Below are positions 1 to 7,082 of a DNA stretch of 10,640 bases, in pieces (position 1 is the stretch's first letter; each line of letters starts with the position of its first letter). The notes below the pieces were generated by a model that had not been told where the DNA came from, did not search any database, and worked only from the letters and a program-made list of their open reading frames with translations. Source of the DNA: an uncultured Burkholderiales bacterium (GTDB taxonomy: Bacteria; Pseudomonadota; Gammaproteobacteria; Burkholderiales; Burkholderiaceae_C); the NCBI GenBank assembly GCA_903953985.1, contig CAJBLW010000526.1, positions 1 through 10,640 on the forward strand, written 5' to 3'. The translations under genes and the position numbers were made by a program.

Positions 1-286
1 CATGTCTGAGGTGGTGACCAGTTATTACCTGCGTTTGCGCGTGGCCGATCAAGCCGGTGTGTTGGCCAAGTTGACCGGTTTTCTGGCCCAGGCCGACATC
101 AGCATCGACGCGGTTTTGCAGCGCGAGGCCGATCAGGTCAGTCAAGCAGGTGAAAACCAGACCGATGTGATCATCCTGACCCACGACACGCGTGAGGGCA
201 CCCTGAACCAAGTTTTGGCCCAGATGCAGGCCTTGCCTACCGTGATGGCCCCGATCGTCCGCATTCGCAAGGAAGAGTTGAACTGA
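1..286 (+). CDS. hom: Homoserine dehydrogenase, C-terminal ACT domain (5' partial)
   Basis: This is the end of a gene that enters from the left; the ATG at 2 is an internal methionine. Homoserine dehydrogenase reduces aspartate semialdehyde to homoserine with NAD(P)H in the cytoplasm, the branch point to threonine and methionine. The visible 94 residues are an ACT regulatory domain: YYLRLRVADQAGVLAKLTG starts the first strand and helix, ADISIDAVLQREA follows, then DVIILTHDT, and the chain ends in VRIRKEELN. ACT domains of this enzyme family usually carry threonine feedback control. The catalytic NAD and substrate domains are outside the window. The stop codon (284-286) shares one base with the thrC start (TGATG), so translational coupling is likely. 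Identification rests on the ACT pattern together with thrC immediately downstream. Confidence 0.93.
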   Translation, partial: MSEVVTSYYLRLRVADQAGVLAKLTGFLAQADISIDAVLQREADQVSQAGENQTDVIILTHDTREGTLNQVLAQMQALPTVMAPIVRIRKEELN

Positions 287-1731
287 TGCGTTACCTGTCG
301 ACACGCGGTCATGCCGATCGCCCACAATTTTGTGACATCTTGCTCGAGGGCTTGGCGCCAGATGGCGGCCTTTACTTACCTGAAAGTTATCCGCAACTCG
401 ACGCTTCGGCGCTGACGCGTTTGCGCCAAGTCTGGCAAAGCCAAGGCTATGCGGCTTTGGCCTTTGAGGTGTTGTCCCTCTACATTGACGACATTCCAAC
501 GAGCGATTTGCAGGCCCTGTGCCGCAAGACCTACACGCCTGAAGTGTTTGGCACCCCAGAAATTGTGCCGCTCAAGCCCTTGCAGGCTGCAGAGCAAGCC
601 CAGCCCAAGATTTATTTGGAGGCATTGTCCAACGGCCCCACTTTGGCCTTCAAGGACATGGCCATGCAGTTGCTGGGCAACTTGTTTGAATACGAGTTGG
701 CGCGGCGCGGCGAAACGCTGAATATTTTGGGGGCCACCTCGGGCGACACCGGCAGCGCAGCCGAATACGCCATGCGCGGCAAAAAAGGCGTGCGCGTCTT
801 CATGACCAGCCCGAACGGTCGCATGAGTCCGTTCCAGCAAGCGCAGATGTTCAGCCTGCTCGACGAAAATATTCACAACATCGCCATCGAGGGCGTGTTT
901 GACGACTGCCAGGACATCGTGAAAGCCGTCTCCAACGATCTGGTTTTCAAGCGCCAGTACAAAATCGGTACGGTCAACTCCATCAACTGGGCGCGTTTGT
1001 TGGCCCAAGTGGTGTACTACTTTGCAGGCTACTTTCAGGCCACCCAAACCAATGACCAAAAGGTCAGCTTCACAGTGCCCAGTGGCAACTTTGGCAACGT
1101 GTGCGCAGGCCATGTGGCCCGCATGATGGGCTTGCCGATTGACCGTTTGGTGGTGGCCACCAACGAAAACGATGTGCTCGACGAGTTTTTCCGTACCGGT
1201 GTTTACCGCGTTCGCGGCACCGCCGATACACAGGAGACCTCCAGCCCGTCAATGGACATTTCCAAGGCCAGTAATTTCGAACGCTTCGTGTTCGACTTGC
1301 TGGCGAGAGACGGTGCAAAAACCGAAGCCATTTTTGGACAAGGCCTGAGCCAGCAAGGTTTCTTTGATTTGTCGGGTGACGCTTGCTTTGCCAAGGCCGC
1401 CACGGTGTTCGGCTTTGACAGTGGTCGCAGCACCCACAACGATCGCATCAAGACCATTCAGCAGGTCTTTGAGTGCTATGGCATGGTCATCGACACCCAC
1501 ACTGCAGATGGCGTGAAGGTGGCGCAAGAACACCTTCAGAAGCAGGTGCCCATGATCGTGCTCGAAACCGCTTTGCCCATCAAGTTCGCAGCCACCATTG
1601 TGGAGGCTTTGGGCTGTCAGCCTGAGCGACCACCGCAGTTTGAAGGCATCGAAGCCTTGCCCAAACGCGTGCAAGTGATGAAGGCGGATGTGGATTTGGT
1701 CAAGGCCTACATCGTGAAACACTGCGACTGA
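286..1731 (+). CDS. thrC: Threonine synthase
   Basis: Pyridoxal-phosphate enzyme of 481 residues that converts O-phosphohomoserine to threonine and phosphate, the last step of threonine synthesis. It opens with MRYLSTRG, typical of the long proteobacterial and fungal type of threonine synthase. The PLP-binding lysine is K123 in SNGPTLAFKDMA. The phosphate/PLP-binding loop GATSGDTGSAA is at about 149-159. VPSGNFGNVCAGH and SPSMDISKASNFERF, further on, are also typical of the family. Its length matches the roughly 430-480 residues usual for this class. The start overlaps the hom stop by one base, with AAGGAAG at 269-275 as ribosome binding site inside hom. Together with hom it is the threonine end of the operon; no thrB (homoserine kinase) is seen here. 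Confidence 0.97.
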   Translation: MRYLSTRGHADRPQFCDILLEGLAPDGGLYLPESYPQLDASALTRLRQVWQSQGYAALAFEVLSLYIDDIPTSDLQALCRKTYTPEVFGTPEIVPLKPLQAAEQAQPKIYLEALSNGPTLAFKDMAMQLLGNLFEYELARRGETLNILGATSGDTGSAAEYAMRGKKGVRVFMTSPNGRMSPFQQAQMFSLLDENIHNIAIEGVFDDCQDIVKAVSNDLVFKRQYKIGTVNSINWARLLAQVVYYFAGYFQATQTNDQKVSFTVPSGNFGNVCAGHVARMMGLPIDRLVVATNENDVLDEFFRTGVYRVRGTADTQETSSPSMDISKASNFERFVFDLLARDGAKTEAIFGQGLSQQGFFDLSGDACFAKAATVFGFDSGRSTHNDRIKTIQQVFECYGMVIDTHTADGVKVAQEHLQKQVPMIVLETALPIKFAATIVEALGCQPERPPQFEGIEALPKRVQVMKADVDLVKAYIVKHCD

Positions 1732-1737
1732 AAGCCC

Positions 1738-2994
1738 ATGAGCACTGCCCCACGCGCTCCCTTGATGCCCTTGGACGATGCGTTGCAAGCGCTGCTCGCG
1801 CGCATCAACCCCTTGACCGATTTGGAGTTGGTTGCCACCTTCGACGCCGACGGCCGTGTGCTGGCCGAAGACCTGGTGTCTGCCTTGCAGGTGCCCGCTT
1901 TTGACAACTCCTCGATGGACGGCTACGCGGTGCGCCGTGCCGACTTGTTGCAGCCAGGCGTCAGTCTGCGTGTGACCCAGCGCATCGCCGCCGGTCACAC
2001 CGGGCAGCCTTTGCAGCCCGGGCAAGTCGCCCGCATCTTCACCGGAGCTCCGGTGCCCGAAGGTGCTGATGCCATCGTCATGCAGGAGCAAGCCGAGCCC
2101 GTACCCGGTGAGCCCGATGCCGTGCGCTTTACCGTGGTGCCTGAGCCCGGGCAGTGGATTCGCCGCAGCGGCGAAGACATCCGCCAAGGCCAGACGGCTT
2201 TGCACCGTGGCCAGAAGCTGGGGCCTGCCGAGCTGGGCCTGGCCGCGAGCCTGGGTCTGGCACATCTGCCGGTTTTGCGCCGCCCCCGAGTCGCCTTGTT
2301 TTCGACGGGCGACGAGTTGGTCATGCCGGGCGATGTGGACCCGCAGGACATGCCACCGGGCAGCATTTACAACTCCAACCGCTTTTTCTTGCGCACCTTG
2401 TTGCACCGCATGGGCTGCGAGGTGAGCGACTTGGGTATCGTACCCGACCGACGCGAAGCCACGGTGGCCGCGCTCAAAACCGCTGCCGACCACCACGACC
2501 TGATCCTGACAAGCGGCGGTGTGTCGGTAGGCGAAGAAGACCACGTCAAACCGGCGGTCCAGTCTTTGGGTGAGTTGAACCTGTGGCAAATCGCCATGAA
2601 GCCGGGCAAACCCTTTGCGTACGGCCAGGTGAGGCGTCAGACCGCCGAGGGCGTGGCCCACTTTGTGGGCCTGCCGGGCAACCCGGTGTCCAGTTTCATG
2701 ACTTTTTTGCTTCTGGTCAGGCCCTTGCTGCGTCAGATGCAAGGCATGTGCGCGTCTGCACCCCACACCCAACGCTTGCCTGCACATTTTGCGTGGCCCA
2801 AGGCCGACAAGCGGCGCGAATTCTTGCGCGTGCGCCGCAATGCCCAAGGCGGGCTGGACCTGTTTCCCAACCAAAGCTCGGGGGTACTGACCTCGGTGGT
2901 GTGGGCCGATGGGGTGGTGGACAACCCCGGCGGACAGACGATTGAGCCCGGCCAAATGGTCGATTTTTGGCCTTTTTCGGAGTGCTTGACATGA
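1738..2994 (+). CDS. moeA: Molybdopterin molybdenumtransferase
   Basis: MoeA (418 residues) inserts molybdate into adenylylated molybdopterin to give the active molybdenum cofactor. The order is as expected: N-terminal domains with PAFDNSSMDGYAVR (53-66) and FTGAPVPEGADAIVMQE (101-117); the MoCF-biosynthesis fold with STGDEL (189-194), YNSNRFFL (211-218), LTSGGVSVGEEDHVK (257-271), KPGKPFAYG (288-296) and GLPGNPVS (311-318); and a C-terminal beta domain from about 340. No key motif is missing. It lies 6 nt after thrC with only a weak ribosome binding site, so coupling to thrC translation is likely. Its stop overlaps the moaD start (ATGA). The neighbours moaD and moaE make molybdopterin, the precursor of MoeA's substrate. 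Confidence 0.96.
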   Translation: MSTAPRAPLMPLDDALQALLARINPLTDLELVATFDADGRVLAEDLVSALQVPAFDNSSMDGYAVRRADLLQPGVSLRVTQRIAAGHTGQPLQPGQVARIFTGAPVPEGADAIVMQEQAEPVPGEPDAVRFTVVPEPGQWIRRSGEDIRQGQTALHRGQKLGPAELGLAASLGLAHLPVLRRPRVALFSTGDELVMPGDVDPQDMPPGSIYNSNRFFLRTLLHRMGCEVSDLGIVPDRREATVAALKTAADHHDLILTSGGVSVGEEDHVKPAVQSLGELNLWQIAMKPGKPFAYGQVRRQTAEGVAHFVGLPGNPVSSFMTFLLLVRPLLRQMQGMCASAPHTQRLPAHFAWPKADKRREFLRVRRNAQGGLDLFPNQSSGVLTSVVWADGVVDNPGGQTIEPGQMVDFWPFSECLT

Positions 2995-3242
2995 AAGTGC
3001 AGGTTCGCTACTTCGCCTCTTTGCGCGAAAGCATTGGTTTGTCGCACGAGACCGTGGAGACCCAGACGGCCGATGTGGCCGCTTTGCGAACCGAGTTGAT
3101 GGCCCGGGGCGAGCACTACAGCGCTTGTCTTGCGCTGGATCGTCCGGTGCGCATGGCCCTGAATCAGCTCATGGTGCAAGGCAACGCCGCCCTGACCGAA
3201 GGCTGCGAGGTCGGCTTTTTTCCACCCGTGACCGGAGGTTGA
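2991..3242 (+). CDS. moaD: Molybdopterin synthase sulfur carrier subunit
   Basis: Small ubiquitin-fold protein of 83 residues. As a C-terminal thiocarboxylate it delivers sulfur to cyclic pyranopterin monophosphate within the MoaD2-MoaE2 molybdopterin synthase. The start MKVQVRYFASLRESIGL is the first beta-grasp strand and helix, MALNQLMVQGNAALTEGCEVGFFPPVTGG is the typical end, and the chain finishes in the required Gly-Gly. I chose the ATG at 2991, which overlaps the moeA stop in ATGA and has GGAG at 2979-2982. An in-frame ATG at 2967 would add eight residues not usual for the family and lacks such a site. Thiocarboxylation normally depends on MoeB and a cysteine desulfurase, neither of which is in the window. 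Confidence 0.94.
   Translation: MKVQVRYFASLRESIGLSHETVETQTADVAALRTELMARGEHYSACLALDRPVRMALNQLMVQGNAALTEGCEVGFFPPVTGG
3234..3238 (+). promoter_or_regulatory. Shine-Dalgarno site of moaE inside the moaD Gly-Gly codons
   Basis: GGAGG lies 8 nt before the moaE ATG, the ideal spacing. It is formed by the last two sense codons of moaD, GGA GGT (3234-3239), just before the moaD TGA. The obligatory C-terminal diglycine thus doubles as the ribosome binding site for the partner subunit. Confidence 0.85.
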
Positions 3243-3246
3243 CACC

Positions 3247-3735
3247 ATGACAGCCCGAGTCAGCATTCAGACGAATGACTTCGACGTGTCCACCGAGTTG
3301 GCCGCCCTGCAGGGCCAGGACTTGCGGGTCGGGGCGGTGTGCAGCTTTGTGGGCACGGTGCGCGACACCCGGGCCCTGACCGGTCAGGTGAGTGATGAAG
3401 TGCAGGCCATGGAGTTGGAGCACTACCCGGGCATGACCGAAAAATCGATCGAAGCCATGATTGACGAAGCACACCAGCGCTTTGACTTTTATGCGGCGCG
3501 TGTGGTGCACCGCGTGGGGCGCTTGCTGCCAGCAGACCAAATCGTGCTGGTGGCCGTGACCTCAGCTCATCGAGGTGAAAGCTTCAAGGCGTGTGAATTT
3601 TTGATGGACTACCTCAAAACACAGGCGCCGTTCTGGAAAAAAGAGCAAACCCCGGAGGGGGCGCATTGGGTGGATGCCCGGGTGTCTGACGATGCGGCTT
3701 TGGCGCGTTGGGGCATTGAGGCCCACAACGCCTGA
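3247..3735 (+). CDS. moaE: Molybdopterin synthase catalytic subunit
   Basis: Catalytic large subunit (162 residues) of molybdopterin synthase, which makes the dithiolene of molybdopterin using sulfur carried by MoaD. Recognisable blocks are GAVCSFVGTVRD (29-40), LEHYPGMTEKSI (57-68), RVVHRVGRLLP (85-95), AVTSAHRGESFKACEFLMDYLK (103-124) and the lysine-rich active-site segment K124-TQAPFWKKE. K124 and K131 correspond to the conserved active-site lysines of the family. The length is close to the usual 140-160. It starts 4 nt after moaD. Its ribosome binding site GGAGG (3234-3238) is built from the moaD Gly-Gly codons. It is the last gene of the block; a convergent gene ends 30 nt further on. 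Confidence 0.96.
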   Translation: MTARVSIQTNDFDVSTELAALQGQDLRVGAVCSFVGTVRDTRALTGQVSDEVQAMELEHYPGMTEKSIEAMIDEAHQRFDFYAARVVHRVGRLLPADQIVLVAVTSAHRGESFKACEFLMDYLKTQAPFWKKEQTPEGAHWVDARVSDDAALARWGIEAHNA

Positions 3736-3764
3736 TTTCCGGCTGGGTCACTGAGGGGCCATCT

Positions 3765-4316
3765 TCAGTGTGAGTAGCGGGGGGGCTCAGGTGATGTCAC
3801 AGGGCCCGTGTCGGTCACTTTGGCGGAGCTGCCCAAGCTGACCCATTCTGCTTTCTGGATAGATTGCTGGATCAGGTGCACCATGCCGTGCACCAGGCTG
3901 ACTTGCAGGTGCAAATGGCAAGAGCGGGCCTTGGCCGGATCGGATTTGTCCTCAAAAGCAATTTCCAACGCCCCGTTTGGTTGGATGGTCAAATGCGCAT
4001 CGGTGATGAGCAGCGGTTCAGCCCCTAGCGGCCATTGGGTGGCGCGGTTTTCAAAAGGGGTGGCAAAGTCGGCTTTTTTTAAAAACGCATCGCGTCTGAG
4101 TTCGGTCAGCAGATGTTGAGATGGCGCATCAGTAGCCGCGACGCCCGGTTGCGCCGCTTCCAGACGCACGGCCGATTGTTCGATGGCTGGCATCAAACGC
4201 AGCGTCATGCGCCTCGTCAACCAGAAACGAAACTCTTGTTGGTCCTGGGTGTTCAGGCGCAACAACAAGCGGTCTTGGCGCTCGTCGTGGTTCACAGACA
4301 GTTGGTGAATGTTCAT
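3765..4316 (-). CDS. Unassigned protein of 183 residues, divergent from clpB
   Basis: I do not recognise a named family. It reads MNIHQLSVNHDERQDRLLLRLNT, then DQQEFRFWLTRRMTLRLMPAIEQ (about 26-48), a middle region with TELRRDAFLKKADFATPF, a strand-rich part LLITDAHLTIQPNGALEIAFED, and LVHGMVHLIQQSIQKAEW. The last 25 residues are a proline/serine/threonine-rich tail. There is no signal peptide, membrane helix, cysteine cluster or catalytic motif that I can see, so a soluble cytoplasmic protein is likely. Third-base GC preference resembles the neighbours, which supports a real gene. A -10-like TAAAAT sits 6 nt before the ATG with no visible Shine-Dalgarno, so the mRNA may be leaderless. It converges on moaE and diverges from clpB; neither fact fixes a function. 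Confidence 0.8.
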   Translation of the reverse strand: MNIHQLSVNHDERQDRLLLRLNTQDQQEFRFWLTRRMTLRLMPAIEQSAVRLEAAQPGVAATDAPSQHLLTELRRDAFLKKADFATPFENRATQWPLGAEPLLITDAHLTIQPNGALEIAFEDKSDPAKARSCHLHLQVSLVHGMVHLIQQSIQKAEWVSLGSSAKVTDTGPVTSPEPPRYSH

Positions 4317-4322
4317 GCTTTG

Positions 4323-4328
4323 ATTTTA
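4323..4328 (-). promoter_or_regulatory. -10-like element of the 3765-4316 gene, leaderless start likely
   Basis: Read on the minus strand, TAAAAT (5 of 6 to TATAAT) ends 6 nt before the start codon, which places the expected transcription start at the A of the ATG. No purine-rich ribosome binding site precedes the ATG. No convincing -35 hexamer was found 16-18 nt upstream; a 12-bp palindrome occupies the spacer instead. Confidence 0.45.
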
Positions 4329-4340
4329 GGCAATATTGCC
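4329..4340. repeat. Perfect 12-bp palindrome GGCAATATTGCC
   Basis: GGCAATATTGCC is a perfect inverted repeat directly upstream of the -10-like element of the minus-strand gene, within what would be its promoter spacer. Such a position fits an operator for a dimeric regulator, but no regulator can be named from the sequence. Confidence 0.6.
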
Positions 4341-4353
4341 AGCTGGACATTCC

Positions 4354-4381
4354 CTTGAAAATGTCATTTTCAGCACAAGTT
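4354..4381 (+). promoter_or_regulatory. Probable sigma-32 (heat-shock) promoter of clpB
   Basis: CTTGAAA at 4354-4360 matches the heat-shock sigma factor -35 consensus exactly. After 13 nt comes CACAAGTT (4374-4381), only a partial match to the CCCCATnT -10. ClpB is a classical sigma-32 target in proteobacteria, which supports the call. The weak -10 leaves doubt; TTGAAA could also serve sigma-70. The transcript would have a leader of only about 15 nt before the ATG at 4404, still room for the GGAG at 4392-4395. Confidence 0.55.
4356..4372. repeat. 17-bp palindrome TGAAAATG-T-CATTTTCA over the clpB promoter
   Basis: Two perfect 8-bp arms flank a single central T. The left arm lies inside the CTTGAAA -35 element and the right arm fills the spacer. 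A protein bound here would directly affect clpB transcription. It could also be chance in an AT-rich promoter. Confidence 0.6.
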
Positions 4382-4403
4382 AACAGGCATTGGAGAACCC
4401 CAC

Positions 4404-7010
4404 ATGCGAATTGACAAACTCACCACCAAGTTCCAGGAAGCCTTGTCCGACGCCCAGTCGCTGGCCTTAGGCAAAGACCATGCATACATCGAACCTCAGC
4501 ATCTGCTGGCCACCATGCTCAAGCAAGATGACGGCCCCAAGGCCATCTTGTTGCGCGCAGGCGTTCAGGTGCCCGCTTTGCTGCAAGCGGCCGAATCGGC
4601 CGTTGCGCGTTTGCCCCAGGTCACCGGACAAGACCAGGTGACGGTGGGGCCGGATCTGGTCAAGCTCTTGCAGTCAGCGGAAAAAGAGTCCATCAAACGC
4701 GGCGACGCCTTCATCGCAGGCGAATTGTTTCTGCTGGCACTGACCGAGAGCAAATCTGAGGCAGGGCGCATTGCCAAAGAGCATGGGCTCAACCGTAAAA
4801 GCCTGGAGACCGCCATCGAGGCGGTGAGGGGAGGGCAAAGTGTGGGCAGTGCCGATGCCGAAGGCCAGCGCGAAGCTCTCAAAAAATACTGCCTCGACCT
4901 GACCGAGCGGGCCCGCATTGGCAAGCTTGATCCGGTGATTGGACGGGACGACGAGATTCGCCGCGCCATCCAAGTCTTGCAGCGCCGAACCAAAAACAAC
5001 CCCGTGCTGATTGGCGAGCCCGGTGTAGGCAAGACGGCAATTGTCGAAGGCTTGGCTCAGCGCATCGTCGCGGGCGAGGTGCCTGATTCACTCAAAGGCA
5101 AGCGGGTGTTGTCGCTCGACATGGCGGCTTTGCTGGCCGGGGCCAAATTCAGGGGCGAGTTCGAAGAGCGTCTGAAAACTGTGCTCAGTGAACTGGCCAA
5201 AGACGAAGGCCAGACCATTGTGTTCATTGACGAGTTGCACACCATGGTGGGCGCGGGCAAGGCCGAAGGGGCCATGGACGCGGGCAACATGCTCAAGCCT
5301 GCGCTGGCTCGGGGCGAGTTGCATTGTGTGGGCGCGACCACCTTGGACGAGTACCGCAAATACATTGAAAAAGACGCAGCTTTAGAGCGCCGTTTCCAGA
5401 AAATTTTGGTCAATGAACCCACCGTCGAGGCCACGATTGCCATTTTGCGCGGCTTGCAGGAAAAATACGAGATCCACCACGGCGTGGACATTACCGACCC
5501 GGCCATCGTAGCGGCCGCCGAACTCAGCCACAGGTACATCACCGACCGCTTTTTGCCCGACAAAGCGATTGACCTCATTGACGAAGCTGCGGCCAAGATC
5601 AAGATTGAAATTGACTCCAAACCGGAGGTGATTGACAAGCTGGACCGCCGCTTGATTCAGCTGCAAATTGAGCGCGAAGCGGTGCGCAAAGAAAGCGACG
5701 AGTCTTCACAAAAACGCTTTGCCTTGATCGAGGAAGAGATCGTCAAGTTGAAAAAAGAAGCCGCTGACCTGGAAGAAATCTGGCGAGCTGAAAAGTCTCA
5801 GGCCCAAGGCGGCCAGCAAGTGCGCGAGCAAATCGACCAGCTCAAGCAGCAAATTGAGGAGCTGACCCGCAAGGGCGATTTCAACCAGGTGGCTGAGTTG
5901 CAATATGGCAAGTTGCCCGCCTTGGAAAAAATCCTCAAAGAAGTGCAGGCCAAGGAAGCAGCACCGGGTGAAAAATCGGTGCACCGCTTGCTGCGCACCC
6001 AAGTGGGGGCCGAAGAAATAGCCGAGGTCGTGTCTCGGGCCACAGGCATCCCGGTGTCCAAGATGATGCAGGGTGAGCGTGAAAAACTGCTTCAGATGGA
6101 AGAAAAACTGCACCAGCGCGTGGTCGGACAGGATGAGGCCATTGCGGCCGTGGCCAACGCCATTCGCCGCTCGCGTTCGGGCCTGTCTGATCCGAACCGT
6201 CCAACGGGTTCGTTCCTCTTTTTGGGTCCCACAGGCGTGGGCAAAACCGAGCTGTGCAAAGCGCTGGCCGGCTTTTTGTTTGACAGTGAGGACCACCTGA
6301 TCCGCATGGACATGAGCGAGTTCATGGAAAAGCACTCGGTGGCCCGTCTTATTGGCGCGCCACCTGGATACGTCGGCTATGAGGAGGGGGGCTATCTGAC
6401 CGAGGCCGTGCGACGCAAGCCTTACAGCGTCTTGTTGCTTGACGAGGTGGAAAAAGCCCACCCAGACGTGTTCAACGTTTTGCTGCAGGTGCTCGACGAT
6501 GGTCGTTTGACAGATGGGCAGGGCCGCACGGTTGACTTCAAGAATACTGTGATTGTGATGACCTCCAACCTGGGCTCTCACTTGATTCAGGCCATGGTGG
6601 GCCAGCCTGCTGAGGACATCAAGGACGCGGTTTGGGATGAGCTGAAGACCCATTTCAGACCCGAGTTTTTGAACCGCATTGATGAAACCGTGGTATTTCA
6701 CAGCTTGGATGCGCAACATATCGCCGCGATTGCGGAGATCCAACTGGGCGTCTTGAAAACCCGCTTGGCCCGTATGGACCTGAACTTGCAGGTCAGCCCA
6801 GCGGCCCTGTCCGAATTGGCCAAAGTGGGGTTTGATCCGGTTTTTGGCGCAAGGCCGCTGAAAAGGGCGATTCAACAGCGCCTGGAAAATCCTTTGTCGA
6901 AACTCTTGCTTGAAGGTCGTTTCCCACCCAAATGCACCATTGATGTGTCGGTCGATCCGGTGCGCAACCCGGGGCAATTCGAGTTCAAGGTGACTGACCA
7001 AGCAGCCTGA
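4404..7010 (+). CDS. clpB: ClpB protein disaggregase (AAA+ chaperone)
   Basis: Full-length ClpB (868 residues; the family is about 850-880). It is a cytoplasmic hexameric ATPase that, with DnaK/DnaJ/GrpE, extracts polypeptides from aggregates after heat or other stress. Order: N-terminal Clp repeat domain (about 1-145, starting MRIDKLTTKFQEAL); first AAA+ module with Walker A GEPGVGKT (204-211) and Walker B IVFIDELH (272-279); a long lysine/glutamate-rich coiled-coil middle domain (about 410-530), which distinguishes ClpB from ClpA; second AAA+ module with Walker A GPTGVGKT (608-615) and Walker B VLLLDE (676-681); and a C-terminal D2-small domain with GARPLKRAIQ. No ClpP-binding loop is expected or seen. 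The start has GGAG 8 nt upstream. It is probably monocistronic and heat-induced. Confidence 0.98.
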   Translation: MRIDKLTTKFQEALSDAQSLALGKDHAYIEPQHLLATMLKQDDGPKAILLRAGVQVPALLQAAESAVARLPQVTGQDQVTVGPDLVKLLQSAEKESIKRGDAFIAGELFLLALTESKSEAGRIAKEHGLNRKSLETAIEAVRGGQSVGSADAEGQREALKKYCLDLTERARIGKLDPVIGRDDEIRRAIQVLQRRTKNNPVLIGEPGVGKTAIVEGLAQRIVAGEVPDSLKGKRVLSLDMAALLAGAKFRGEFEERLKTVLSELAKDEGQTIVFIDELHTMVGAGKAEGAMDAGNMLKPALARGELHCVGATTLDEYRKYIEKDAALERRFQKILVNEPTVEATIAILRGLQEKYEIHHGVDITDPAIVAAAELSHRYITDRFLPDKAIDLIDEAAAKIKIEIDSKPEVIDKLDRRLIQLQIEREAVRKESDESSQKRFALIEEEIVKLKKEAADLEEIWRAEKSQAQGGQQVREQIDQLKQQIEELTRKGDFNQVAELQYGKLPALEKILKEVQAKEAAPGEKSVHRLLRTQVGAEEIAEVVSRATGIPVSKMMQGEREKLLQMEEKLHQRVVGQDEAIAAVANAIRRSRSGLSDPNRPTGSFLFLGPTGVGKTELCKALAGFLFDSEDHLIRMDMSEFMEKHSVARLIGAPPGYVGYEEGGYLTEAVRRKPYSVLLLDEVEKAHPDVFNVLLQVLDDGRLTDGQGRTVDFKNTVIVMTSNLGSHLIQAMVGQPAEDIKDAVWDELKTHFRPEFLNRIDETVVFHSLDAQHIAAIAEIQLGVLKTRLARMDLNLQVSPAALSELAKVGFDPVFGARPLKRAIQQRLENPLSKLLLEGRFPPKCTIDVSVDPVRNPGQFEFKVTDQAA

Positions 7011-7047
7011 TCTTCAGGGGGTGTAGGCCCAGCTTGCACCGCTGTGA

Positions 7048-7077
7048 CAGACAGGTTTCGGGGCCTTTGGGCACAAT
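7048..7077 (+). promoter_or_regulatory. Candidate promoter of the ThDP enzyme gene
   Basis: CAGACA (7048-7053; 4 of 6 to TTGACA), an 18-nt spacer, then CACAAT (7072-7077; 4 of 6 to TATAAT). The predicted start of transcription falls at the ATG (7083), so the mRNA would have practically no leader. The GAGGG touching the ATG is too close to work as a normal Shine-Dalgarno. Both hexamers are weak. Confidence 0.4.
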
Positions 7078-7082
7078 GAGGG

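Noticed and set aside
1249..2955. 568-codon open frame on the minus strand across thrC and moeA
   Set aside because: It lies antisense to two clearly conserved genes, is rich in His/Gln/Gly as expected for a mirror of GC-biased codons, and shows no domain.
2967..2990. Upstream ATG for moaD at 2967
   Set aside because: It adds eight non-family residues; the ATG at 2991 has GGAG and the ATGA overlap with moeA.
3749..3770. Inverted repeat CACTGA / TCAGTG between moaE and the convergent gene, as a terminator
   Set aside because: Only 6 bp with a 10-nt loop, no T tract, and it runs into the end of the minus-strand gene; it is too weak to annotate.
5706..7001. 431-codon minus-strand frame inside clpB
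   Set aside because: It is antisense to conserved AAA+ modules, with composition typical of a shadow frame.
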